In this document: positions 32,778 through 41,907 of the stretch, piece after piece | How positions within the stretch are numbered: position 1 is the stretch's first letter | How the letters are laid out: each line of letters opens with the position of its first letter | Notes under the pieces: generated by a model | The model's database searches: none | The model's input: the letters and a program-made list of their open reading frames with translations, nothing else | What the model was told of the DNA's origin: nothing | Program-made: the position numbers and the translations under genes | NCBI GenBank assembly: GCA_044238965.1 | Contig: JBIICJ010000001.1 | Span: 8,960 to 72,959 of the forward strand | Reading direction: 5' to 3' | Length of the DNA stretch: 64,000 nt | DNA from: Micavibrio_B sp044238965 | Lineage (GTDB): Bacteria; Pseudomonadota; Alphaproteobacteria; Micavibrionales; Micavibrionaceae

Positions 32778-35294
32778 ATGTCAACGCACCATCCTTTTAC
32801 ATCGAAACAGTCTGTTATTAAACCATCTCACTATCTGGCTGGTTTTGAAAAACCACAATGGGGCATTGGTGCCATCATCTTTCTGGCCTTCACGTATATC
32901 TTGTTCTGCTTGTCGATTTTCTTATTTTTTGATTTGCCGCCCTCAATTAAAATTGTCTTATTATTGTTGGTAACAGGTGGATTAATCGGCGGGTTTGCAC
33001 TTCATCATGTGATGCATGTGTTCGGAGGGCATGAAAAAGAAAAAAATCTCCTCAAAGAAATTTTGGAAAGCACCAAAGTTGCGCGCGTAATTACAGATGC
33101 CAGTCAATCAATAGTATTATTCAATCATAAATTCAGATCAATGATGCCTGATTTCATGTCGGCCAAGTTAGATCAAATTTGGGCAGGGTTAAACATCCCC
33201 GATGATTTTATCGAAGGTCTTCGTAATGTGGCAGAGGAGGCTGATCGCGGTCTCTCATCCCACATTGATGTCAAAATTAATCGTCATGATTATAATCAAT
33301 GGTTGCGTATTCATGCTGAACCACTTGCTAATTTCGCAGGTCATATTGATTGGCATATCGAGGATATCACCGATGATTTTGAACGCAGCCGCGCCGTGCG
33401 CGAGGAGCGCGAAAAATTAATTGATTTTACCGACAATGCGCCCGTTGGGTTTTTCTCGGTTGATGAAAATGGAAAATTTGTATTTGTAAATGCAACATTG
33501 GCGCGGTGGGTTGGCACTGATTTACAAATGATTTTGCAATCAGGAAAATTACACAATTATTTGCTCAATCCGCCTACCAAAGCTAATCCTTATGATATTG
33601 TTGATTTTGGTGGTGCGCGTCAAATCGCCGAGGTGCAATTAAAAGGTCACGGCGGAAAAATTGTACCCGCGTCAATTAATCAAATTGTGGTGGTGGAGGA
33701 TTCGGGGCGCGTGCGCACGCGCGCGGTTGTGCATGATTTGACATCAGAACGCGCGATGATCGAAGCATTAGAAGAATCCGAAGATCGTTTCCGTCGTTTT
33801 TTCGAAGAAGCCCCTTTGGGTATTGCGATTATCAATGCCGATATGATTGTGGCGGATTGCAATTCATCACTCGCCCACATGCTGGGGAAATCGCGCAAAG
33901 AAACCGAAGATAAATCATTTGCTGAATTAATCGATAAAGATGATTGGGCGCACGTATCCGAAGTGTTGCGCCGTATTCAAAATGGCGAATCAATGCAAGA
34001 TGTGGCGGAAATTCGTTTATGGTCGGAAAAAGATAAGGTTACTGTGCCCGCGCGTATGTATGCACGTCGTTTCCGTGATAATAATAATGTTGTCCTTCAC
34101 TTTATTGATTTAACGCAACAGAAAAATTTAGAAACACAATTTATTCAATCGCAAAAAATGCAAGCGATTGGTCAATTGGCGGGCGGTATTGCGCATGATT
34201 TTAATAATTTGCTGACCGCCATTATTGGTTTTTGTGATTTGTTATTGCTGCGCCATAAACCAGGTGATCCATCATTCGGTGATATTCAACAAATCAAACA
34301 AAATTCAAATCGTGCGGCGAATTTGGTGCGTCAATTGTTGGCGTTTTCGCGTCAACAAACATTACGTCCAAAGGTACAAGATGTCACCGATATTTTAACA
34401 GAACTTGCGCATTTAATGCGCCGTTTATTGGGCGCGAATATTGAATTGAAACTTGTTCACGGCGATAATCTGGGGTTTATTAAGGTTGATGGCGGGCAAA
34501 TGGAGCAAGTGCTTGTTAATATGGCGGTGAATGCACGCGATGCGATGAGTATGAATGGCGGCGCCAATAATGGAACGCTCACCATCACCACATCGCATTT
34601 CACCAATCGCGAATCTCAACAATGTTGCGGTGATATTATGCCCGCGGGACATTGGGTGCGTATTGATGTGACCGATACAGGGTGCGGCATCGCTCCTGAA
34701 AATATGAATCGTATTCTCGAGCCATTTTTTACCACCAAAGATGTGGGGCAGGGTACAGGTTTAGGGCTTGCCACCGTATACGGTATCATCCGTCAAACGG
34801 GCGGTTATTTAGGCCTTGAAAGTACGGTTGGTGTTGGCACAACATTCAGTGTCTATTTACCGCGCCTCACTGAACTTGAGCCCGAAGATGTGGTACAAAA
34901 AGAAAATGTGGAAGATACCGTATCTGATCTCACAGGTACCGCGCGTATTTTATTGGTTGAGGACGAAGACGCCGTGCGCGCTTTCTCATCCCGAGCGCTC
35001 ACGAACAAGGGATACGAAGTTGTCACGGCCGAAAGTGGTGAGGCGGGATGGACAGTCTTTTCTGAACTCACCAAACCAATTGATCTGATGATCACCGATG
35101 TGATTATGCCTGGCATGGATGGCCCAACACTCGTCAAAAAAATTCGTGAGGTGAATCCAACACTCAAAATTATTTTTATCTCAGGTTATACAGAGGAAAA
35201 ATTAAAAGATTATATGGGCGATGGCATTTACTTCCTGCCGAAACCCTTCTCGCTTAAGCAATTGGCGGCAAAGGTAAAGGAAGTGATGGGGTAA
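32778..35294 (+). CDS. cckA: Cell-cycle hybrid histidine kinase CckA
   Basis: 838 residues. Two membrane helices (about 29-51 and 57-79), three PAS-like regions (about 90-200, 211-325, 331-447), a dimerisation domain with His473 in GGIAHDFNNLLTAIIGF, an ATPase domain (DTGCGIAPENMNRILEPFFTT region) and a C-terminal receiver with Asp774. This is the CckA layout. CckA phosphorylates the transfer protein ChpT, and through it CtrA and CpdR. Its place after flhB is seen in other alphaproteobacteria. CtrA boxes in the same window fit its role. No strong ribosome binding site is seen. Confidence 0.93.
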   Translation: MSTHHPFTSKQSVIKPSHYLAGFEKPQWGIGAIIFLAFTYILFCLSIFLFFDLPPSIKIVLLLLVTGGLIGGFALHHVMHVFGGHEKEKNLLKEILESTKVARVITDASQSIVLFNHKFRSMMPDFMSAKLDQIWAGLNIPDDFIEGLRNVAEEADRGLSSHIDVKINRHDYNQWLRIHAEPLANFAGHIDWHIEDITDDFERSRAVREEREKLIDFTDNAPVGFFSVDENGKFVFVNATLARWVGTDLQMILQSGKLHNYLLNPPTKANPYDIVDFGGARQIAEVQLKGHGGKIVPASINQIVVVEDSGRVRTRAVVHDLTSERAMIEALEESEDRFRRFFEEAPLGIAIINADMIVADCNSSLAHMLGKSRKETEDKSFAELIDKDDWAHVSEVLRRIQNGESMQDVAEIRLWSEKDKVTVPARMYARRFRDNNNVVLHFIDLTQQKNLETQFIQSQKMQAIGQLAGGIAHDFNNLLTAIIGFCDLLLLRHKPGDPSFGDIQQIKQNSNRAANLVRQLLAFSRQQTLRPKVQDVTDILTELAHLMRRLLGANIELKLVHGDNLGFIKVDGGQMEQVLVNMAVNARDAMSMNGGANNGTLTITTSHFTNRESQQCCGDIMPAGHWVRIDVTDTGCGIAPENMNRILEPFFTTKDVGQGTGLGLATVYGIIRQTGGYLGLESTVGVGTTFSVYLPRLTELEPEDVVQKENVEDTVSDLTGTARILLVEDEDAVRAFSSRALTNKGYEVVTAESGEAGWTVFSELTKPIDLMITDVIMPGMDGPTLVKKIREVNPTLKIIFISGYTEEKLKDYMGDGIYFLPKPFSLKQLAAKVKEVMG

Positions 35295-35316
35295 TAATTC
35301 TGTAAAATAAAAACAT

Positions 35317-35366
35317 GTTCTTTTTTTGTTCTTTTCTGTTGACGATAGGAACAAACCATGTACAAT
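35317..35366 (+). promoter_or_regulatory. SOS box and sigma-70 promoter of recA
   Basis: GTTC at 35317 and GTTC at 35328 are separated by seven T, a perfect alphaproteobacterial LexA site (GTTC-N7-GTTC). Eight bases later comes TTGACG (35339-35344), a 16-base spacer and TACAAT (35361-35366). The LexA site therefore lies just upstream of the -35 element. recA should be damage-inducible. Confidence 0.88.
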
Positions 35367-35453
35367 CATAATATAGATGTTGATGAAACGTTGGAAATCT
35401 TAGGAAAATATAGACTTGTCTAACGATTCGGGACGATAAAGAAGGAGAACATA

Positions 35454-36602
35454 ATGACCGTTACACCATTCAAAGGAGCCGACATGGACACAAAATCACC
35501 CGCGGAAAAAAACAAGGCATTAGACGCAGCCTTGCAACAAATTGAACGCGCCTTTGGGAAGGGTTCGGTCATGAAACTGTCGGGTCAAAATGCCCAAATG
35601 GAAGTCGAGGCGATTTCAACGGGCTCTCTTGGTTTGGATATTGCTCTCGGTATTGGCGGTGTGCCGCGCGGTCGTATCATTGAAATTTTCGGCCCTGAAT
35701 CATCAGGGAAAACAACATTGGCATTACAAATTATTGCCGAGGCACAAAAATCAGGTGGAACATGCGCGATCATTGATGCGGAACATGCGCTTGATCCTGG
35801 ATACGCCAGAAAATTAGGTTGTGATTTAGACTCTCTTTTAATCTCGCAACCTGATGCAGGCGAACAGGCTTTGGAAATCGCGGATACATTGGTTCGGTCT
35901 GGTGCGCTTGATGTATTGGTAGTGGATTCAGTTGCGGCACTGGTACCACGCGCAGAGCTTGAGGGTGAAATGGGCGACAGCCACATGGGCCTTCATGCGC
36001 GTTTAATGTCACAGGCTTTGCGCAAATTAACGGGATCAATTTCACGTTCACGCACGGTTGTTATTTTCATCAACCAAATTCGTATGAAAATTGGTGTGAT
36101 GTTCGGATCACCTGAAACAACCACAGGCGGTAATGCGTTGAAATTTTATGCATCAGTTCGTTTAGATATCCGCCGCATTGGCGCGATCAAGGATAAAGAA
36201 ACTGTGGTCGGTAACCAAACACGTGTCAAAGTTGTTAAAAACAAAATGGCACCCCCTTTCCGTCAGGTTGATTTCGACATCATGTATGGTGAGGGTATCT
36301 CCAAAATGGGCGAATTGATTGATTTGGGCGTGCAAGGTAACTTGGTTGAAAAATCAGGTGCTTGGTTTGCCTATGATGGTCAACGGATTGGTCAGGGTCG
36401 CGAAAATGCAAAACAATTTATGCGGGATAACCCAGAACTTGCGAAAAAGCTTGAGGCGGAAATCCGCAAGAAATCAATGGCCGTTGCTGATGCGATGTTA
36501 GCAGGGCCAGAGGGGGACGAGGCTACGGAAGCGGCTTTGGAACCAAATGATGAAATTGTGGCTGATGACGCCCCAAAATCAAAGGCGAAGAAGTCCGCTT
36601 AA
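35454..36602 (+). CDS. recA: Recombinase RecA
   Basis: 382 residues. RecA forms filaments on single-stranded DNA, pairs homologous strands and triggers LexA self-cleavage. The Walker A motif GPESSGKTT is at about 80-88, and the DNA-binding loops and an acidic then basic tail are present. Two starts are possible: ATG 35454 with AAGGAG six bases upstream, and ATG 35484 with another AAGGAG five bases upstream. I keep the first; the second gives 372 residues. It has its own SOS promoter and terminator. Confidence 0.98.
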   Translation: MTVTPFKGADMDTKSPAEKNKALDAALQQIERAFGKGSVMKLSGQNAQMEVEAISTGSLGLDIALGIGGVPRGRIIEIFGPESSGKTTLALQIIAEAQKSGGTCAIIDAEHALDPGYARKLGCDLDSLLISQPDAGEQALEIADTLVRSGALDVLVVDSVAALVPRAELEGEMGDSHMGLHARLMSQALRKLTGSISRSRTVVIFINQIRMKIGVMFGSPETTTGGNALKFYASVRLDIRRIGAIKDKETVVGNQTRVKVVKNKMAPPFRQVDFDIMYGEGISKMGELIDLGVQGNLVEKSGAWFAYDGQRIGQGRENAKQFMRDNPELAKKLEAEIRKKSMAVADAMLAGPEGDEATEAALEPNDEIVADDAPKSKAKKSA

Positions 36603-36638
36603 GATCCCCATCTTAGAAAATCTTCTCCTGTTTGAAAG

Positions 36639-36679
36639 AATATCTGCAAGTTATCTCCCATACTTGCAGATATTTTTTT
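36639..36679 (+). terminator. Terminator after recA
   Basis: AATATCTGCAAGT at 36639-36651 pairs perfectly with ACTTGCAGATATT at 36662-36674 across a ten-base loop and runs into a T tract. A 13-bp stem makes this a strong intrinsic terminator. Confidence 0.9.
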
Positions 36680-36697
36680 GTCTGATAGCATAAAAAT

Positions 36698-37165
36698 ATG
36701 ACATCTGGGCAAGACATTAACATTAGACCAATTCAGAAATCTGATATTCTTTTAGTTAAAAAAATGATGGATGAATTGCATTTATTTCATGGTAAAATGA
36801 TCAAAACATCCACAAAGCGGATTATAGATGGTTGTTTCGAATCAAAATTAACACAGGGTTTTGTTGTTGAGCATAAGTCAAAGTGTATAGGGTTTAGTTT
36901 TGGCTATGATGTGATGAATTATATTCAGTCAGAGCGCTGTCATTTTATTGACTATTTTTTTATCAAGGAAAAATATAGATCAATCGGTTATGGGCAAGCA
37001 TTATTGAATTATGTGATAACATCTGCACAAAAACGTGATTGTGGTTTGATATATGTGACGGCTTCAAAACACAATCAAGACGCTAATTCTTTTTATAAAA
37101 AATGTGGATTTAAACGACACATTTCGAAATTAAATAAATATGTTTTAGAAATTCCACGTAATTAA
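36698..37165 (+). CDS. GNAT-family N-acetyltransferase
   Basis: 155 residues of the GNAT fold: an N-terminal IRPIQKSDILLV strand-helix, a central HFIDYFFIKEKYRSIGYGQALL segment holding the acetyl-CoA pyrophosphate loop (RSIGYG), and a C-terminal NSFYKKCGFKRH. The substrate cannot be told. It is more AT-rich than recA and stands alone between two terminated or convergent units. It overlaps nothing and ends four bases before the smpB stop. Confidence 0.85.
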   Translation: MTSGQDINIRPIQKSDILLVKKMMDELHLFHGKMIKTSTKRIIDGCFESKLTQGFVVEHKSKCIGFSFGYDVMNYIQSERCHFIDYFFIKEKYRSIGYGQALLNYVITSAQKRDCGLIYVTASKHNQDANSFYKKCGFKRHISKLNKYVLEIPRN

Positions 37166-37169
37166 TTAA

Positions 37170-37670
37170 TTAATCTTTTTGATTGCCACGTAGCACGCGA
37201 GATTTTTCTCGATTCCAGTCGCGCTCTTTAATTGTTTCGCGCTTATCATGTGCTTTTTTCCCTTTGGCAAGGGCAATCTCACATTTAGCGATACCGCGTG
37301 CATTAAAAAATATTTTAACTGGAACCAATGTATAGCCTTCAATTTTAATGCGCCCCATTAATTTATTAATTTCACGACGATGGAGTAATAATTTTCGTGG
37401 GCGGGTTGGCGTATGCTGTAAATGAATGCCTGCGGCTCCATAGGGAGCAATCGTACACCCATGTAAATAAATATCGCCGCGTTTGGCAATCGCGTGCGCT
37501 TCGGCTAACGAGCATTGGCCGTGACGCAATGATTTTACTTCTGTACCCGTTAACATGATGCCAGCTTCAAAAAACTCTTCTAAAAAATATTCAAATCTAG
37601 CCTTGCGATTTTCGGCAATCGTTACATTGGTATTTAACAATTCTTTTTTTGTTGATTTCGCCTTAGCCAT
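37170..37670 (-). CDS. smpB: tmRNA-binding protein SmpB
   Basis: 166 residues with the SmpB core: NRKARFEYFLEEFFEAGIML, TEVKSLRHGQCSLAEAHA, and a basic C-terminal tail KGKKAHDKRETIKERDW. It delivers tmRNA to stalled ribosomes. It follows dapA with an eight-base overlap, an order found in other alphaproteobacteria. The tmRNA gene itself is not in the window. Confidence 0.96.
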   Translation of the reverse strand: MAKAKSTKKELLNTNVTIAENRKARFEYFLEEFFEAGIMLTGTEVKSLRHGQCSLAEAHAIAKRGDIYLHGCTIAPYGAAGIHLQHTPTRPRKLLLHRREINKLMGRIKIEGYTLVPVKIFFNARGIAKCEIALAKGKKAHDKRETIKERDWNREKSRVLRGNQKD

Positions 37671-38598
37671 AGTTTTTTATTTGTGATGTTGCAGCATCGT
37701 TATTTTGTTTTTCTGGCAAATTTTTTAATAATTCGTCTATGTGCACGCGCGTTTCGGTTGTTGCAGGAATTAATGGCAAACGCATATCATCGCGTCCAAA
37801 TCCCAAACGATGACAGGCATATTTTACAGGAGTTGGTGATGATTCTATGAATAAGCCTTTGTTCCACGGGTTAAGAATAGATAACAACATATCTGTGGTC
37901 ACATCATCATTTGCCATGATAGCTTTATATAAGGCCATGCATTCTGCTGGTAAAACATTTGATGTCACAGAAATGCATCCATGACCGCCTTCTTTCATAT
38001 AACTGGCGGCGGCATAATCATCACCACACAATAATACAAAATCATCTTTTACTTTATCTTGAATTGGTTTTACGCGCGTAATTTCACCTGTTGCATCTTT
38101 GAGGCCAATAATACGCGGTAACTCAGCAAGTCGTAATGTTGTTTCAACAGATAAATCAACATTGGTGCGCCCAGGTACATTGTATAATATAATCGGAAGG
38201 TTGGTGGCATCATGAATGGCTTTGAAATGTTGATAGACACCTTCTTGCGTAGGACGATTATAATAGGGCGTGACGATGAGCGCAGAATCAGCGCCCGCAG
38301 CTTCTGCAATTTTGGTACATTCAATTGTATAGCCTGTATCATTTGAGCCAGTACCTGCAATTACGGGAACATAACGATCAGTTTTGTGGCCATCACGCAC
38401 AGAGACCGTTGCGCGAAATAAATCACCCATTTCAGCAGGGGTCAGGGTTGGCCCTTCACCCGTTGTGCCGCAAGGAACAAGACCAGATATCCCGTTTTCA
38501 ATTTGCCAGTTAACAAATGTTTCAAAAGCCTGTAAATCCACTTTGCCGTTGGCAAAAGGAGTGATAAGAGCTGTAATATAACCTTTATAGAGAGACAT
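37663..38598 (-). CDS. dapA: 4-hydroxy-tetrahydrodipicolinate synthase
   Basis: 311 residues from the ATG at 38596-38598, beginning MSLYKGYITALITPF as expected for DapA. The catalytic Lys is in GLKDATGEI and the Tyr in VTPYYNRPTQEG. It condenses pyruvate with aspartate semialdehyde in lysine and peptidoglycan precursor synthesis. No Shine-Dalgarno sequence precedes this ATG; an in-frame GTG at 38634 would add 12 residues. The start codon is one base from the divergent slt start. Confidence 0.95.
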   Translation of the reverse strand: MSLYKGYITALITPFANGKVDLQAFETFVNWQIENGISGLVPCGTTGEGPTLTPAEMGDLFRATVSVRDGHKTDRYVPVIAGTGSNDTGYTIECTKIAEAAGADSALIVTPYYNRPTQEGVYQHFKAIHDATNLPIILYNVPGRTNVDLSVETTLRLAELPRIIGLKDATGEITRVKPIQDKVKDDFVLLCGDDYAAASYMKEGGHGCISVTSNVLPAECMALYKAIMANDDVTTDMLLSILNPWNKGLFIESSPTPVKYACHRLGFGRDDMRLPLIPATTETRVHIDELLKNLPEKQNNDAATSQIKNYG

Positions 38599-38599
38599 A

Positions 38600-40501
38600 A
38601 TGAAATATTTACTAGGTTCTAAACCATTTGTCACCTTATTATTATTTTTTTCCCTGATTTTATTGACAAATCAGGCCAGTGCTGACTCATCACAAGTTTT
38701 AAAAGCCATCTCAAATAAAAACTGGTCTCAGGCACGGACGATGTTAGCATCTGAGCGTGACCCAACTCTCAATTCACTTTATGAATATTTTTTATACACT
38801 GATAATTCGGTACGGGTGCCATTTGCTTCAGTCATGTCATTTTTACGCCGCCACCCGCATTGGCCAGATCAAAATAGAATAAAAATGACTGCAGAGCGTA
38901 ATATAGCGGCAGGCGATGATAAAAATTTAGTTGCATCATATTTTTCAACGCAATCACCATTAACGGGCGAAGGTATTATCGCCTATGCCGCTATGATGGG
39001 TACCAGCGGACAATTCTCTGCTGTATTAAATAAATCATGGGTTGATGCTGATATAACATCTGATGTTCAACAAAGAATATTTAAATCATACGGTCAACTC
39101 ATATCACGCACCGCGCATGAACGCCGTTTAGATAATTTATTGTTTAAAGACCAATCTTCACGTGCGCGCGCCTTGGCATCATTGTTGGGTAACGGTTATC
39201 CTGAGTTAGTTGAAGCCCGTTTAATGTTGGCCAAAGATTCAAACAATGCAGAACAATATTTGGCACGTGTGCCCGCCAATTTACAAAAAAATGCTGGTTT
39301 ATTATATGAGCGTTTAAGGTGGCGCAGGCGTAATGATATGAATGACGGTGCCGTTCAAATTTTGCAAATTCAACCAAATGCATCAGAAATATCAAATATC
39401 GAAGATTGGTGGAAAGAGCGCAATATACTTATCCGTCGTTATTTAGAGAATAAAAATTATTCCAAAGCGTACCAACTTGCATCAGCTCATGGATCGATGG
39501 ATGGCCAAGAATATGCCGAGGCAGAATGGATAGCAGGATGGTTATCGCTTCGTTTTTTAAATGATCCCGCGCGTGCACTGGGACATTTTCAAGCGATGCA
39601 ACCCCGTATGAAAACACCAATTAGTAAATCTAGATCATCATATTGGAGCGCGCGCGCCTTGGATAGGGCGGGGCGTAAAGATGAGGCCATAAAATGGTAT
39701 CAATACGCAGCGCAATTCCCACGCGCTTATTACGGCCAATTAGCCGCAAAGCATTTGAATCAGCCATTGGCGCGACCAGTATCAATTATAGCATCCCAAA
39801 CAGATCGCAATAAGATTCAAAACTCAGATTTAGGCCGAGCGATTATTCTGTTGGATCGTGCGGGATTAGATGGAGCACGCAATAAATTTATCAAACATTT
39901 TTCCGAACAAATTCAAACTGCTGGTGAATTCAAAGCATTGGCTGAATTGATGATGTCGATGAAATTACCGCAAGAGGCTATAAAAGTTTCCAAAGAAGCC
40001 GCCAAAGATAATATTTTACTCAATGAGGAATCGTATCCTGTGTTGCCATCATATTATCAACATATCACAATTGATCGTGCGTTAGCGCATGCGATCACAC
40101 GTCAAGAAAGTCAATTTGATCAGGTTGTACGCTCACCTGCCGGCGCGTTGGGATTGATGCAATTAATGCCAGCAACAGCCAGAGAAGTTGCACAAAAAAA
40201 TGGCATTAACCATGAACAACAATGGCTGACATCAAATCCACGCCATAATATAGAATTAGGTTCACTTTATTTGGCGGAATTACTTCGTCGTTTTGATGGG
40301 GCGCATCCGATGGCTATGGCGGCGTATAATGCGGGTCCGTCACGCGTTAATGGATGGATTAAAGAATTTGGAGATCCGCGTAAGGGGGAAATTGATTGGG
40401 TGGATTGGATTGAGCTTATACCCATTTCAGAGACTCGAAACTATGTGCAACGTGTTACTGAGGGATATATGGTTTATCGAGATCAATTAGGCGTTCGCTA
40501 G
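38600..40501 (+). CDS. slt: Soluble lytic murein transglycosylase
   Basis: 633 residues. A signal peptide ends near residue 28 (NQASA). A long helical ring-forming domain follows. The catalytic Glu503 is in AITRQESQFD, followed by SPAGALGLMQLMPATA and NPRHNIELGSLYLAELL, the classic goose-lysozyme-like fold. It cleaves glycan strands in the periplasm. Only a weak GAGAGA site precedes the ATG, and the whole upstream region is dapA coding sequence. Confidence 0.95.
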   Translation: MKYLLGSKPFVTLLLFFSLILLTNQASADSSQVLKAISNKNWSQARTMLASERDPTLNSLYEYFLYTDNSVRVPFASVMSFLRRHPHWPDQNRIKMTAERNIAAGDDKNLVASYFSTQSPLTGEGIIAYAAMMGTSGQFSAVLNKSWVDADITSDVQQRIFKSYGQLISRTAHERRLDNLLFKDQSSRARALASLLGNGYPELVEARLMLAKDSNNAEQYLARVPANLQKNAGLLYERLRWRRRNDMNDGAVQILQIQPNASEISNIEDWWKERNILIRRYLENKNYSKAYQLASAHGSMDGQEYAEAEWIAGWLSLRFLNDPARALGHFQAMQPRMKTPISKSRSSYWSARALDRAGRKDEAIKWYQYAAQFPRAYYGQLAAKHLNQPLARPVSIIASQTDRNKIQNSDLGRAIILLDRAGLDGARNKFIKHFSEQIQTAGEFKALAELMMSMKLPQEAIKVSKEAAKDNILLNEESYPVLPSYYQHITIDRALAHAITRQESQFDQVVRSPAGALGLMQLMPATAREVAQKNGINHEQQWLTSNPRHNIELGSLYLAELLRRFDGAHPMAMAAYNAGPSRVNGWIKEFGDPRKGEIDWVDWIELIPISETRNYVQRVTEGYMVYRDQLGVR

Positions 40502-40562
40502 ACCCGAGCATGCGTGTATATGCAGTAATCTTTCGCTAATATTTTTAACTCATCATCATGAT

Positions 40563-41213
40563 ATGGATGATTTAAAACCAAAGACAATTATTATCGCAGA
40601 TGATCATATTTTATTTCGCGACACGTTAGTGATGTATTTGTGTGCAGCAAATCCGCATTTTAAAATAATTGTGGCTGGCGATTTTTCTGAGCTTTTTTCT
40701 ATCCTACATCGTAAATCAGAAAAAATTGATCTTATGCTAGTTGATTATTCAATGCCATCAATGATGAGTCGTGATGCATTTTTAAAATTAAACAAAGATT
40801 ATAACCATATCCCGATCGCTATGATGTCAGGTGTCGCGGATTTGCAGGATATAGAATTTATCAGAAAGATTGGTATAAAAGGGTATATTCCCAAAACATT
40901 ATCAGCATCAAAAGTGCTGGAAGGGATTGATCGTCTTTTATCAGGAGAATCCTTTTATAATACAAACACGCATTTATTTTCACTTTATCATGATCAGAAT
41001 AATAAAGAAAATTTTACGTCACGTGAGTGTGATGTTTTGGAATTATTGGCAACGGGAGTTCCAAATAAAGAGATCGCTAATGAATTAAATTTAAAGCCTG
41101 TTACTATAAAATTATATATTCGTAATATTCTTAGAAAATTAAATTTAAAAAATAGAACACAAATAGCATTATGGGTAAGTGGAGGTATAAAAAATGAAAA
41201 GAAATATTTTTAA
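40563..41213 (+). CDS. NarL/LuxR-family response regulator
   Basis: 216 residues. The receiver domain has Asp13-Asp14, phosphorylation site Asp61 (LVDYSMPS) and Lys111 (YIPKTL). A LuxR-type helix-turn-helix lies at about 150-205 (SRECDVLELLATGVPNKEIANELN). It should bind DNA when phosphorylated. Its end overlaps the next gene by 20 bases. The pair is markedly AT-rich compared with its neighbours. Confidence 0.9.
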   Translation: MDDLKPKTIIIADDHILFRDTLVMYLCAANPHFKIIVAGDFSELFSILHRKSEKIDLMLVDYSMPSMMSRDAFLKLNKDYNHIPIAMMSGVADLQDIEFIRKIGIKGYIPKTLSASKVLEGIDRLLSGESFYNTNTHLFSLYHDQNNKENFTSRECDVLELLATGVPNKEIANELNLKPVTIKLYIRNILRKLNLKNRTQIALWVSGGIKNEKKYF

Positions 41214-41865
41214 TTTCTTTATAAATAAAAAAAGTAAGACAGATATTGTTCAAGAATCATTATTATTTAGCGCGGTTCAAAAAAGTTTTGATGGAATTGC
41301 ATTATTAAATTTTAATCAAACAATATTATATGCCAATGATAGATTCTGGGCGATATATGGTATTCCTTTGGCTGAACGTGAAAAATATATGTCGCAAAAA
41401 TGGGATATTTTATATTCGGAACAAGGTCAAAAAATTATTCAAGAAAATATATACCCAGCTTTAGATGCGAATTCATATTGGGCGGGCGCAGCATGGGTTA
41501 AATCATGTAAGGGGCGTAAATTTTTTGCCGATTTATCGATTATAAAATATGATACAGGATATTTAGGATTGGTGCGCGATCGAACAGATTTTGTTCAGGA
41601 AATAGAGAAGAATAAATTACTAACGCGTGAATTACACGGTGCGCAAAAAGACAATGCAATTATGGCGGCGGTACGATCAATGATCCATGATTTTAATAAC
41701 ACATTATCGGTTATTAAGGGGCATACAGAATTATTGGAAGATGGATGCAATTATTCATTCGAACAAAGGCAATCACTTGATTATATAAAGCGCGCGGTTA
41801 ATTCTTCGCAACATATGTTGGCACGAGTGCGCTCATTAATTCCACAAACTATGCGGCATGAATAA
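41194..41865 (+). CDS. PAS protein with kinase-like dimerisation helices but no ATPase domain
   Basis: 223 residues. A PAS domain spans about 25-135. A DHp-like helical hairpin follows, with His165 in MIHDFNNTLSVIKGHTELL, very close to the CckA-type HDFNNLL box, and a second helix RQSLDYIKRAVNSSQHMLARV. The frame then ends after RSLIPQTMRHE, with no nucleotide-binding domain and no leftover of one in the 42 bases before cca. It overlaps the response regulator gene, so the two are one unit. It may be a phosphotransfer or sensory partner; inference. Confidence 0.75.
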   Translation: MKRNIFNFFINKKSKTDIVQESLLFSAVQKSFDGIALLNFNQTILYANDRFWAIYGIPLAEREKYMSQKWDILYSEQGQKIIQENIYPALDANSYWAGAAWVKSCKGRKFFADLSIIKYDTGYLGLVRDRTDFVQEIEKNKLLTRELHGAQKDNAIMAAVRSMIHDFNNTLSVIKGHTELLEDGCNYSFEQRQSLDYIKRAVNSSQHMLARVRSLIPQTMRHE

Positions 41866-41907
41866 ATATCTTTTCTATTTAAGAATGATGAATTAATATA
41901 ATTTGTC

